From Gemmatimonas aurantiaca (GTDB taxonomy: Bacteria > Gemmatimonadota > Gemmatimonadetes > Gemmatimonadales > Gemmatimonadaceae), in NCBI RefSeq assembly GCF_037190085.1, contig NZ_JBBCJO010000002.1, forward strand, positions 1-64,000: DNA of 64,000 bases. Reading direction: 5' to 3'. Positions 26,250 through 34,710 of this stretch are shown piece by piece. The translations under genes were made by a program, and so were the position numbers. The first letter of the stretch is position 1. The number at the start of each line of letters is the position of its first letter. The notes under the pieces were generated by a model. The model saw only the letters and a program-made list of their open reading frames with translations, was not told the origin of the DNA and made no database searches.

Positions 26250-26978
26250 TTACTTCTTCGCCGCGTCGCCGGCCGGAGCGGCCACAGCGGCAGGCAGTGC
26301 GGCGCGCATGGAGTCGACGATGGCCTTGAGCTGGTCGGCCGTGGGGGCCGGAGAATAGACCTTGTTGCCGATGATGATCGTCGGCGTGCTGTTCACGCCC
26401 CGCTCACTGCCCGCGGCGGCGTTGGCCTGGATCTGCGCGAGATTGCGCTGCGAGTCGTAACACTCGCCGAACTTCGCCGCATCGAGACCGAGCTTGCTCA
26501 CGTAGCCATCGAACACCTTGCGCGGGTTGCCCGTGGCCTGCGAGTTCCAGTCGTACTGCCCTTCGAAGAGCATATCGTGGAATTCCCAGAATTTGCCCTG
26601 CTCGTTCGCACAGGACGCCGCCAGATGCGCGGCGAGGGTGTTGCGATGGATCGACGTGAGCGGGAAGTCGTAGAAACGGAAGTTGGCGAGCCCGGCATCG
26701 ATCACGCGCTTGCGGAGATCCGGTTCCTGCACCGCCGCGAACGAACCGCAGCCCGGGCATTCGAAGTCGGCGAACTCGATGATCGTGATGGGGGCATTCG
26801 GATCGCCCCGCAGATAACCCTGCGCTTCGGGCAGCGGCGTGCCAGCCGCCAGCTCCGTCGGGATGGGCTTGCTCTTGTTCATCGTGGTCCAGATGGCGGC
26901 ACCGCCGGCCACCAGCACCACCAGGATCACGGCAAGAAAGGCCGTGTTGGACTTCTTCTTCGGGGTCGGCTTTGCCAC
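26250..26978 (-). CDS. Membrane-anchored DsbA-like thiol oxidoreductase
   Basis: A 242-aa protein. The N-terminal anchor helix TAFLAVILVVLVAGGAAIW (about residues 12-32) places the rest in the periplasm. The thioredoxin fold holds the redox motif CPGC in IIEFADFECPGCGSFAAVQ, then the DsbA-like insert with WEFHDMLFEGQYDW, and the cis-Pro loop VNSTPTIIIGNKVYSP. The GTG start at 26978 is supported by GAGGAG at 26984-26989. The family (with BdbD/DsbA_4) forms or isomerises disulfides in exported proteins; it may serve cytochrome c or oxidase assembly, but the genes are not linked. Confidence 0.88.
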   Translation of the reverse strand: MAKPTPKKKSNTAFLAVILVVLVAGGAAIWTTMNKSKPIPTELAAGTPLPEAQGYLRGDPNAPITIIEFADFECPGCGSFAAVQEPDLRKRVIDAGLANFRFYDFPLTSIHRNTLAAHLAASCANEQGKFWEFHDMLFEGQYDWNSQATGNPRKVFDGYVSKLGLDAAKFGECYDSQRNLAQIQANAAAGSERGVNSTPTIIIGNKVYSPAPTADQLKAIVDSMRAALPAAVAAPAGDAAKK

Positions 26979-26983
26979 TCGTT

Positions 26984-26989
26984 CTCCTC
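26984..26989 (-). promoter_or_regulatory. Shine-Dalgarno deciding the GTG start of the DsbA-like gene
   Basis: GAGGAG on the minus strand, five bases upstream of GTG 26978. Confidence 0.8.
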
Positions 26990-27093
26990 GTCGTCCGGCA
27001 TCCGGCCGGGGGGTTCACTGAACATCCCGCAAAGCGGTCGCGCTGCTTCCCCAAGCTATCCGCCGAACCGTTCCCGGCGCTATCCTGCGCAGC

Positions 27094-28065
27094 GTGTACA
27101 CCGAGCACCTGCACATCCCGGTGGGCGTGGGGACGCTGCACGTCGAACGCCTCGGACGGGGCGGACCGGCCGTGCTGCTCCTGCACGGCTTCGCGACCAG
27201 CGCGTTCCTGTGGCGCCAGGTGGCGCCGCGGTTGGCCAGCGCCGGGTTCACCACCGTGGCCATCGATCTGCTGGGCCATGGCGAATCCGATCGTCCCATC
27301 GACGCCGCCTACACCGCCAGCGCGCAGGCCGATTATGTCGAACGGGCGCTGACCGCCCTCCGACTCGGCGAAGTGGCCGTGGTGAGCCAGGACATGGGGG
27401 CTCTCGTGGCCGCGATGCTCGCCGCGCAGCGCCCCTCGCTGGTGCGCTCCCTGCTGCTGCTCGAACCACCCGATCCCGACGACCTGCCCGGCCCGATGAT
27501 CCGGGCGCTGCAGCGCGGTTCGGCCCGGGCGGCCCTCAGCGCGAACACCCTGTTCGGCGCCCGTCCACTGCTCGAACCCTGGCTGCTGGAGCGCACGGGC
27601 ACCCCCGCGGAGCCCGATCGCCTGCTGGCCCGCTATCTGGCCTCGTTCGTGGGTCCCACAGGGGCGGCGGAGCTGCTGCAACTCGCCAGTCACGTGGCCC
27701 TGCTCGACGGGGAACGGCAGCGCCTCCGCGACGTCCGGGTGGACACCACCCTCTGGCTGGGTTCGGCCGACGGTGACCCGGGACCGCCGGCGATTGTTGA
27801 TCAACGGGAATCCACCGTGTCTCCGATACCGGAGCCCCCTCCGGAGGATCGTCTCCGGTATCCGGGGGCCGGTTCGGTGCCCCTTTCGGGCGTCCGCCGT
27901 GAGCGGCTGGCGGCTTGGTCGGCTCTGTTGCCGGCGTCCCCGGTCCGGGCCCTTCCGATGCCAACACCGGCCGGTGCGCTGGTGGCAGAGGTGAGCCCGG
28001 TGCCGTTGGCCAAAGTCATCCTGGCTGGGTCCGAATCGTCAACGGCAGCAGCGCTCGAGCCGTGA
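27094..28065 (+). CDS. Alpha/beta hydrolase with Asp nucleophile and no catalytic His
   Basis: A 323-aa alpha/beta hydrolase-fold protein from GTG 27094 (VYTEHLHIPVGVG). The oxyanion loop LLLHGFATSAFLWRQVAPRL and the strand-4 mark IDLLGHGESDRP are intact. The nucleophile elbow reads VVSQDMGALVAA: Asp instead of Ser, as in haloalkane/fluoroacetate dehalogenases and epoxide hydrolases. The position that normally carries the catalytic His reads YPGAGSVPL, with Ser where GAGH is expected, and no His occurs downstream. A Pro-rich insert (PIPEPPPEDRLR) and a 60-residue Pro/Ala tail are also unusual. It may be a non-catalytic homologue or a decaying gene. Confidence 0.7.
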   Translation: MYTEHLHIPVGVGTLHVERLGRGGPAVLLLHGFATSAFLWRQVAPRLASAGFTTVAIDLLGHGESDRPIDAAYTASAQADYVERALTALRLGEVAVVSQDMGALVAAMLAAQRPSLVRSLLLLEPPDPDDLPGPMIRALQRGSARAALSANTLFGARPLLEPWLLERTGTPAEPDRLLARYLASFVGPTGAAELLQLASHVALLDGERQRLRDVRVDTTLWLGSADGDPGPPAIVDQRESTVSPIPEPPPEDRLRYPGAGSVPLSGVRRERLAAWSALLPASPVRALPMPTPAGALVAEVSPVPLAKVILAGSESSTAAALEP

Positions 28066-28199
28066 CACGCGTAGTTCTCCATGTGGCCCGGGAGCTCCAC
28101 CTCCCATCAGCCACTAGGAAGCAGTTCTCTCATCGGTTAAATTTTCCATGCTGCCCCGGAGTCGCCGGGCGGCCCTGTTCGACGCACTACCCCGAGGAA

Positions 28200-28469
28200 A
28201 TGGCCAAGCACAAGCTTCGTCCGCGTCGTGACGCCATGGTGCCCTCGCCGTATCAAGAGGCCCGTGACGAGTTGTTCCAGCAGATCATGCAGTGTGGTGT
28301 GATCGGATGTCATCCCGAAGACCAGAAAGAGTGGTTCGACGCCACCATGGTCTACCTGTCGGATCGGTACCCGGAGCTCAAGGCTCCCGAGTTCACCGAA
28401 CTGCGCACTTTAGGCGAGCGCTTTGCGCAGCCCCCGAAAAGGCAGACGCAGGAAACGGCCGCTGTCTGA
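28200..28469 (+). CDS. Small uncharacterised protein
   Basis: An 89-aa protein, MAKHKLRPRRDAMVPSPYQE, then a helical core with Cys residues in FQQIMQCGVIGCHPEDQKEW and ATMVYLSDRYPELKAPEFTE. No family is recognised. GAGGAA stands immediately before the ATG, unusually close, so the ribosome may use ATG 28236 (MVPSP) instead. The two Cys and one His in Q-C-G-x-I-G-C-H might bind metal. It is followed by a strong hairpin (28570-28608). Confidence 0.6.
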   Translation: MAKHKLRPRRDAMVPSPYQEARDELFQQIMQCGVIGCHPEDQKEWFDATMVYLSDRYPELKAPEFTELRTLGERFAQPPKRQTQETAAV

Positions 28470-28569
28470 TCAGCGCCTCGTGCGCATCCGCTGCTGAATC
28501 ACAAGAACCATCACAAAGCGGCACGATCTGAGATTCTCGCAGATCTTCGCAGGTTTGCGGAGTTCTCCG

Positions 28570-28608
28570 CAAAGACAAACGCCTCCCTCGTGGAGGCGTT
28601 TGTCTTTG
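28570..28608. terminator. Bidirectional terminator
   Basis: A 17-bp stem (28570-28586 with 28592-28608) with a CTCGT loop, with A-rich start and T-rich end (AAAGACAAAC/GTTTGTCTTT), lies between the convergent genes ending at 28469 and 28643. It can serve both strands. Confidence 0.88.
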
Positions 28609-28642
28609 TGAGTCATGGCGGGTCCACTCCTGCCGGACTCTT

Positions 28643-29197
28643 CTATGGTGCGTCCGGTGTGCTCCGCACGCGCTCACGCCACAGCATCAGCGTGTAGTCG
28701 ACCGTGGCGATCACGCCGAGCACGGCCACGATGAGCACGAGCGCATCCACCCATGTGGGGGCCACGAGCACGGCGATGAACGTGGCGAGCTGAAACACCG
28801 TCACCAGCTTGCCGACGATGCGCGCGCGGAACGTGATGGGCCGCAGCCAGCTCACGCGACGGGCCACGAACCAGCCGATCACCGACATGACGTCGCGGAA
28901 CATGATGGCCACCGCCTGCCAGAAGGCGAGCTGTCCACCCAGGACGTAGCTCACCACCACACCGAGCACGAACAGCCGGTCGGCGATGGGATCGATGAGC
29001 GCCCCGATGCGGGACACGGCCTTCGTGCGTCGCGCGATCCACCCGTCGAGAAAATCGGTGATCGACGCCACACCGAGCAGCGCCAGACGCACGGGCACCG
29101 TATCGATCGCCACGAACCCGATGGCCAGCAGCACTCGGGACGTGGAGACGAGATTCGGAAGCGTCAGCACATTGGACGGATCGGACGCGCGGGCCAT
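28643..29197 (-). CDS. CDP-alcohol phosphatidyltransferase (PgsA-like)
   Basis: A 184-aa membrane enzyme. The family signature D-x2-D-G-x2-A-R-x8-G-x3-D-x3-D is complete in DFLDGWIARRTKAVSRIGAL followed by IDPIADR. It begins VLTLPNLVSTSRVLLAIGF, as in phosphatidylglycerophosphate synthases, and has about five hydrophobic helices. It transfers a phosphatidyl group from CDP-diacylglycerol to an alcohol, most likely glycerol phosphate. The exact alcohol acceptor is not determined by these motifs. Confidence 0.88.
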   Translation of the reverse strand: MARASDPSNVLTLPNLVSTSRVLLAIGFVAIDTVPVRLALLGVASITDFLDGWIARRTKAVSRIGALIDPIADRLFVLGVVVSYVLGGQLAFWQAVAIMFRDVMSVIGWFVARRVSWLRPITFRARIVGKLVTVFQLATFIAVLVAPTWVDALVLIVAVLGVIATVDYTLMLWRERVRSTPDAP

Positions 29198-29263
29198 GAC
29201 GGAAACTATGCCACGCTTCCCGGGGTGGCCACCGGGCGACCGAGGGCGTTATCGTGCCGAAGC

Positions 29264-30793
29264 ATGTGGACCGATCCTCTTCCGCTCGTGGTCATCGGCA
29301 TCGCTGCGGCGGTCCTCGTGTGGGACGTGACCCTGGCGGGATGGATCACGACACGCCGCGAAGCGCCGCGATTGTTCACGCAGCTCACCGCGTTCTGCGG
29401 TCTGCTCGTGATCCCCGCTCTGGTGGTGAGTGTGGCATCCGGCACCGAGTCGGGCGCCCGCACCATCTCCGGCATCACCTGGCTGCAACCGCTCGTGGCG
29501 GTGACGTTCGTGCTGCAGGTGCTGTATGCCGTGGGTGTGCGCCTGGTCTCGCCCGTGGTGGGCATCCCCATCCTGCTGTACGACCTGCTGCTGGCGGCGG
29601 TGGCCATCGGCGACTACCTCGTGTCGCAACACGGCGCTGCGCCGCTGGCGCTGCAGGCCGCCGTCTCCGCCCGCGATGTGATCGTGGGCATGGGCGTGGG
29701 GCGCGCCGCCCTGCTCTCGCCACTCACCATGCTGGTGCCCATGCTCGCACCGGCCTACCCCGCACGCTGGCGCATCTCCGGTGCCGTCCGGGCCGTGCTG
29801 GTGCTGGCAGCCACCGCGCTGACCACATTGCTGGCGATGGAATGGCCGCGCGGCGTGGCCGCCGTACGCAGTTACGACGTGGCCATGGCCGAGCCCATGC
29901 AGGCGCGCCCGCGCGGTGATTTTCTCATCGGCGTGCGTTTCCTGCCGGTGCTGGACGGCGTTCCACTCGCACGCACCGTGCGCGCCGACACCATGCTCTT
30001 CAGCGCCTTCGCGCCGGATGTGGTGCTGCTGGTGCTCGACACCGAAGGCACCACGCCCGCCGCGCTCGATTCATTGGCCCGGGTCCTGGCACCATGGCGT
30101 GTGGACAGCGCGAGCGGCGATACGCTGCGAGTGGCGATCGGACTGCACATCGGTCGACGCACCCCCCTGGCCGGCGACGCCGCCCGCGTACGTGCGGTGG
30201 GGCGCGTGCTCGAGCGGCTCAAGCCCGACGTGATCTTCCCCGCGCTCCCCGATCCCGTGCCGTCTTGGCTGGGCGGCACACCGCCGTCCCTCGCGTGGTG
30301 GCAGACCACACTTCTGGAAACGGCCCGCGAAGTCCGTCGGGTCAGGCCCCGCACGCAGGTGGGATGGAGTGCCGCACGACTCGATGCCACCGACAGTGCC
30401 GTCTACGCCTGGGCCGCCGCCCCCGGTTCTCCCGTGACGCTGCTGGGTGCCGCAGCCTTTCCCGGTTTTTCGGGACTCCCCGCCGTGGATGCGCGACTCC
30501 GCGCCTTCGAGCGCTGGCACGCGCAGGCTCTCGCCGCCGGTGGTGGACAACAAACGCACTGGCTCACGACGGTTGGTGGTCTCCCGCATGCACACGGCGA
30601 TGCCGCGCAGGTGGCGGCCATCCGGCGATCCCTCGCCTGGGCGTCGCGCCGCGAATGGATCGGCGCGGCCATCGTCGGCGAACCGGCCGACTACGAAGGA
30701 TGGGTTGGCCTGCGCGCGTCCAATGGTCGTATCCGCAGTGCCATGACGGCTCTCGGACTGGCGTCGCGGCGCATGCGCGAGGTCAGACGGTGA
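29264..30793 (+). CDS. Multi-pass membrane protein with extracytoplasmic TIM-barrel-like domain
   Basis: A 509-aa protein. Six to seven hydrophobic helices fill about residues 5-215 (for example PLPLVVIGIAAAVLVWDVTL). The rest, from about residue 225, has alternating strands and helices: GDFLIGVRFLPVLDGV, DVVLLVLDTEGTTPAALDSL, LRVAIGLHIGRRTP, KPDVIFPALPDPVPSWL, TQVGWSAARLDATDSAVYAW, THWLTTVGGLPHAHGDAAQV, WIGAAIVGEPADYEGWVGLR. This looks like a glycoside-hydrolase-type TIM barrel, with acidic residues at strand ends (LDTEG, IVGEP). The function is not recognised. GTG 29225 is an alternative start. It is divergent from the pgsA-like gene by 66 bases. Confidence 0.65.
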   Translation: MWTDPLPLVVIGIAAAVLVWDVTLAGWITTRREAPRLFTQLTAFCGLLVIPALVVSVASGTESGARTISGITWLQPLVAVTFVLQVLYAVGVRLVSPVVGIPILLYDLLLAAVAIGDYLVSQHGAAPLALQAAVSARDVIVGMGVGRAALLSPLTMLVPMLAPAYPARWRISGAVRAVLVLAATALTTLLAMEWPRGVAAVRSYDVAMAEPMQARPRGDFLIGVRFLPVLDGVPLARTVRADTMLFSAFAPDVVLLVLDTEGTTPAALDSLARVLAPWRVDSASGDTLRVAIGLHIGRRTPLAGDAARVRAVGRVLERLKPDVIFPALPDPVPSWLGGTPPSLAWWQTTLLETAREVRRVRPRTQVGWSAARLDATDSAVYAWAAAPGSPVTLLGAAAFPGFSGLPAVDARLRAFERWHAQALAAGGGQQTHWLTTVGGLPHAHGDAAQVAAIRRSLAWASRREWIGAAIVGEPADYEGWVGLRASNGRIRSAMTALGLASRRMREVRR

Positions 30794-30832
30794 CGGCCAG
30801 GCGATAGTCGCCAGGCACAACCACCAGGCGGC

Positions 30833-30874
30833 AACCGCTAGGCGGTAACCGCTAGGCGGTAACCGCTAGGCGGC
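30833..30874. repeat. Three tandem 14-bp repeats spanning the end of the M16 peptidase gene
   Basis: AACCGCTAGGCGGT occurs at 30833-30846 and 30847-30860, with a third, nearly full copy at 30861-30874. The unit is itself partly palindromic (CCGC-TA-GGCGG). The peptidase stop codon (30866-30868) is inside the third copy; two earlier copies carry further in-frame or near-frame TAG triplets on the minus strand. Confidence 0.85.
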
Positions 30875-33604
30875 GGTTCCCGTGCCGTGCACCAGCCCTT
30901 CGGCTTCCAGCCCGGGCTGCAGATACCGCCGCGCCAGTTGCATCACATCGGCACCGGTCACGGCCGCGATATGCGTGGTTTCTTCGTGCCGCTCGTGCAA
31001 TCCCGCGCCGAACAACCAGGCATCCACGAGATCGCCGAGCACCGTGCCACCCGACTGCTGGGCAATGGCGTGCGATCCGATGAGATACTGCTGCGCACGC
31101 TGCAACTCCTCCGCGGAGGGTTCGGCTTCGCGAAAGCGCGCGAATTCGCGCAGCAGGCCTTCACGGGCTTCGTCTTCCCGTGCGGGCGAGGTGGCGATGT
31201 ACGCCACGAACGCCCCGCCGGCCCGACGCTCCACCGGGAAAGCACTCACCGTGTAGGCCAGCGACTGCACGTCGCGCAATTGCTCGAAGAAACGTCCACC
31301 CAGTCCACTCGCGATCGCCGACAGCACCCGGGCCGCGAATCGCGCCGGGTCGTTGCGCGAAGGACCGGGGAACATCAGCGCCAGCGCGGACTGTTGCTTG
31401 GCACGGGTATCGCGCGCGGCCCGTCGACCGTCCGGCCAGGGCAGCGGAGACAACGGCGCATCGCCGGCCTGTGCGATCTCTGCGAACCGCTCCGCGCACA
31501 GCGCGGCCACCGTTTGTGGATCGACATCGCCAACCACGGCGATCACCGCCGGCGCGTGCATCACGTGGGCGGCATGCCACGCCACCACGTCCTCGCGTCC
31601 GAGCGTGGCCAACGAAGTTTCCGAACCGATCGTCGAACGCGCATACGGATGATCCCCATATGCGGCGGTCACGGCGAGACGCATCGGCCAGCGATACATG
31701 TCGTCGCGAAGCCGGGCCACTTCGGCCAACGCCAGCGCGCGTTCGGTCTCCACGCCGTCCTCGGGGAAAGCCGGATGCTGCACGACGTCGCCCAGCAATG
31801 CGAGCGCCATCTCCAGATGGCGCGTGGGCACCGACATCGTCCATCCCACACTTTCCAGCCCCGCTGACACGCCGATGCTGCTGCCCATCGACTCGGCAGC
31901 TTCCGCGATCTGCGCACCACTGCGGGTGGCCGTGCCCTTCAGCATGGCCTGCGCCGTGAGACGCGCCAGTCCTTCCCGCTCGGGTGCATCGAGCACGGCG
32001 CCGCTCCGCATGAACACACCGAAGTGCACCAGCGGAGCGCCCGGCTTGTGCACGACGAGAATGGGAACCCCACGCGCCGTGTGATACACCTGCACATCGT
32101 CTTCCGCGCGGGTGAACGATACACGCGTCGGAACTCCGGCCTGCTCCGCATCGCGGCCGGCAGGGCGTTCACCATCATCCGCGGCTGCGACGCGCGGCAT
32201 GCCAAGCGACGGGGTGGCCATCACGGCGGAACCCATCGCCGCTCCACGCCGCAGCATTCCGTGCAGCGTCTCCAGATCGTCGGCAATGGCCGTTGACCCC
32301 GCGGGGCGATACGACACGATACCGACCTGCTCGGGTGCGAGATGGCGCTGCATCGCTTCCTGCACCGCCCCCGCATCGAGAGAGAGCAACGCGTCGTAGT
32401 AACGCGAGGCGGCGGTCAGTCCGCCGTCCGCCTCCCACGACGCGAGATACTGGGCCTGTCCGTCCATGCTCTCGAGCCGCCGCAGCCAACGCGCCTCGAG
32501 GATGCGCTGGGCCCGCACCACTTCCGCGTCGCGCAGTCCGTCCTCGCGCGCGGCCTGCAGTTCCCGCCACATCGCGGACGTTGCGGCCCGCGCCTGCTCC
32601 GCCGGTGCCTCCGCATGCGCCACGAACACACCCACATCACCGCTCGTGTAGTTCCACGCCGACACCGAACTGGCCAGCTGGCGCTCCCGCACCGCGCGAT
32701 AGAGTCGCGAGGCCCGTCCGGTGCCGAGTACCACACCGGCAAGATCGAGCGCCGGACTGTCCGCATGGGTTAGCGCAGGCACGCGCCAGCCGAAGGCGAT
32801 CTGCTGCTGCGCGATGTCACCCGACCATTCCCGATGACGCAGTCCGGGCAGCGTCTGCTCCTGCGGTCCCCCCGGTCGGGATGGCGTCTCGCCACGCAGC
32901 GTGCCGTGACGGGCCATCACCTCATGCCGCACCATCTCGGGATCCACATCCCCGACCACCGCGAGAATGGTGTTGCCCGGCTGATACCAGTGCCGGTAGA
33001 AACCCAGCACCTGCTCACGCGTGAACCGGCGCAGCGCCTCCTCCTCACCCATCCGCCAGCGACGGATGCGATGCCGGTCGTGCAGCAGCGCATAGAGCGA
33101 TTCGATCGTGACGGCCGACGGCGTGTCGCGCTTGCGTTTGACTTCCTGGATGATGACTTCGAGTTCGCGCGCGAGTTCCTCGCCGTCGATCACCGAGCGC
33201 GTGTACGCGTCGAACTGGATCTCGAGTCCGGCCACGAACGACGACGCCGGCAGCACCGTGTAGTAGCTCGTGTGATCGTAGATCGTATGCGCGTTGAGAT
33301 AGCCGCCATTGGCCTTGGTCTCGCGCGCGATCTGCCCCACGCCCCGCGTCGGTGTGCCCTTGAAGTACATGTGCTCCAGCACATGCGCGATGCCGACCTG
33401 ATCGTCGGTCTCGTCGAAATACCCGGCCTTCACCTGCGTGACGATGGAGACCACCGGCGCCGAACGGTCGCGCCGCACGAGCAGCGTGAGCCCATTGGGC
33501 AGCACCTCACGCTCGGTTTCGGTGTGCAACGCCAGCGCCTCACTCGGGCGCAGCGACGGAGTGCCCTCGATGATGTTCGACGTGATGCCCGCTGTGAGGC
33601 TCAT
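30866..33604 (-). CDS. M16 family zinc peptidase, fused active and inactive halves
   Basis: A 912-aa protein starting MSLTAGITSN (ATG 33604 overlaps the stop of the upstream TPR gene as ATGA). The first half has the inverted zinc motif H-x-x-E-H at residues 74-78 (GIAHVLEHMYFKGTPTRG) and the second Glu ligand in LEVIIQEVKRKRD. The second half, from about residue 480, repeats the fold (TARGVPILVVHKPGAPLVHF, LTAQAMLKGTATRSG) but lacks H-x-x-E-H, as in other fused M16B enzymes. It probably degrades peptides as a clam-shell monomer. No signal peptide is seen at the chosen start. Confidence 0.9.
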   Translation of the reverse strand: MSLTAGITSNIIEGTPSLRPSEALALHTETEREVLPNGLTLLVRRDRSAPVVSIVTQVKAGYFDETDDQVGIAHVLEHMYFKGTPTRGVGQIARETKANGGYLNAHTIYDHTSYYTVLPASSFVAGLEIQFDAYTRSVIDGEELARELEVIIQEVKRKRDTPSAVTIESLYALLHDRHRIRRWRMGEEEALRRFTREQVLGFYRHWYQPGNTILAVVGDVDPEMVRHEVMARHGTLRGETPSRPGGPQEQTLPGLRHREWSGDIAQQQIAFGWRVPALTHADSPALDLAGVVLGTGRASRLYRAVRERQLASSVSAWNYTSGDVGVFVAHAEAPAEQARAATSAMWRELQAAREDGLRDAEVVRAQRILEARWLRRLESMDGQAQYLASWEADGGLTAASRYYDALLSLDAGAVQEAMQRHLAPEQVGIVSYRPAGSTAIADDLETLHGMLRRGAAMGSAVMATPSLGMPRVAAADDGERPAGRDAEQAGVPTRVSFTRAEDDVQVYHTARGVPILVVHKPGAPLVHFGVFMRSGAVLDAPEREGLARLTAQAMLKGTATRSGAQIAEAAESMGSSIGVSAGLESVGWTMSVPTRHLEMALALLGDVVQHPAFPEDGVETERALALAEVARLRDDMYRWPMRLAVTAAYGDHPYARSTIGSETSLATLGREDVVAWHAAHVMHAPAVIAVVGDVDPQTVAALCAERFAEIAQAGDAPLSPLPWPDGRRAARDTRAKQQSALALMFPGPSRNDPARFAARVLSAIASGLGGRFFEQLRDVQSLAYTVSAFPVERRAGGAFVAYIATSPAREDEAREGLLREFARFREAEPSAEELQRAQQYLIGSHAIAQQSGGTVLGDLVDAWLFGAGLHERHEETTHIAAVTGADVMQLARRYLQPGLEAEGLVHGTGTAA

Positions 33605-34701
33605 CGACGGCCCGGAGCAGCAGGAGACATGGGCATCATTGGCACCGCGGCCAGGCACCCCTGCCACTCACCAGGTCCGGCGCGCTGGATCCAACGCTGC
33701 GCCTCGTCGAAACGGGCCAGGCGTACCAGCGCGCACCCCAGAAACCCCTGCGCCGTCCGGTCGGTGGGATCGAGCTCCACGGCCCGCACGTAGAACCGGC
33801 GCGCGATCTCCGGCTGACCATCGGCCAGCATGATGCTCGCCAGCTCCCGCGCCGCGATCGCGCTCCCGGGCGCGAGGCGCACCGCATTCGTGAGGAACGT
33901 CCGGGCCCGCGCGAGATCTCCGTCCTCGCGGGTGATGCGCCCGAGGTAGATGAGCGGACGGGCATCGTCGGGATGTTCCATGGCCAGCCGCGCGAACGAG
34001 CTGCGCGCCACTTCGTGGGCGCCGCGCTGATACGCCGCGACGGCGTCCCGGAAATCACGTTCCGGTTTGCCTTGCAGAAACCACCATGCCGCGCCACCGC
34101 CCACCGCCGCGAGCAGCACGGCGCCGCCGACGATCAGAGCCAAGCGCCGGCGACCGCGGCCGGCAGGCACAACCTCGCCCGCGTCTGCGCCGCCAGCCCC
34201 TCCGCGAAATTCCGCCTGCGACGCATTGCCGGCCGCGGCCGACGCCGCACCGACGCCCGAGGCTCCTACCGGCGTTCCCGGCGGCGCCCACGGCTGATGC
34301 GCCGAGGGCGGTGCGTACGGAGAGGGTGGTGTGCCCGCAGGCGCCGACGACGGCACTGACGACGGCGCGGCGTACGATGACAGCGGCGCCTCGGGGATGG
34401 CATGTTCGAGCGCCATCCAGGCTTCGCGCACCAGAATGCGCTCGGCTTCGTTTTCTGCCAGCCCCGTGGACTGATCCGCCCACGACGACAGCGCGACGAG
34501 CGCATGCGCGTCGGCCAGGTTGATGAGCCCCAGCCGCCGCACTTCCGAGATCAGCGCCTGTCCCGTGAGTTCGGAGCGTCCGATCGCGAGTTGCAACACC
34601 CCCTGCGCCGCCTGCCACAGTTCGGGCGCCGTATGACTGTTGGACGCGGCGAAGACACGACGCGCCGCGTCGAGCGCGGCGCGAGCAGACGATGTGGACA
34701 C
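33601..34701 (-). CDS. One-TM protein with C-terminal TPR repeats
   Basis: A 366-aa protein from GTG 34701. A helical N-terminal domain (about 1-105) precedes a Pro/Ser/Ala linker, then a transmembrane helix RLALIVGGAVLLAAVGGGAAW near residue 200, and three to four TPR units from FRDAVAAYQRGAHEVARSSF to TAQGFLGCALVRLARFDEAQ. This is a scaffold-type protein with cytosolic N-terminus and external TPR region, or the reverse. It is translationally coupled to the M16 peptidase and preceded by a second TPR gene, so the three may form a functional unit. Role unknown. Confidence 0.75.
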   Translation of the reverse strand: MSTSSARAALDAARRVFAASNSHTAPELWQAAQGVLQLAIGRSELTGQALISEVRRLGLINLADAHALVALSSWADQSTGLAENEAERILVREAWMALEHAIPEAPLSSYAAPSSVPSSAPAGTPPSPYAPPSAHQPWAPPGTPVGASGVGAASAAAGNASQAEFRGGAGGADAGEVVPAGRGRRRLALIVGGAVLLAAVGGGAAWWFLQGKPERDFRDAVAAYQRGAHEVARSSFARLAMEHPDDARPLIYLGRITREDGDLARARTFLTNAVRLAPGSAIAARELASIMLADGQPEIARRFYVRAVELDPTDRTAQGFLGCALVRLARFDEAQRWIQRAGPGEWQGCLAAVPMMPMSPAAPGRR

Positions 34702-34710
34702 CGTAGGGAC

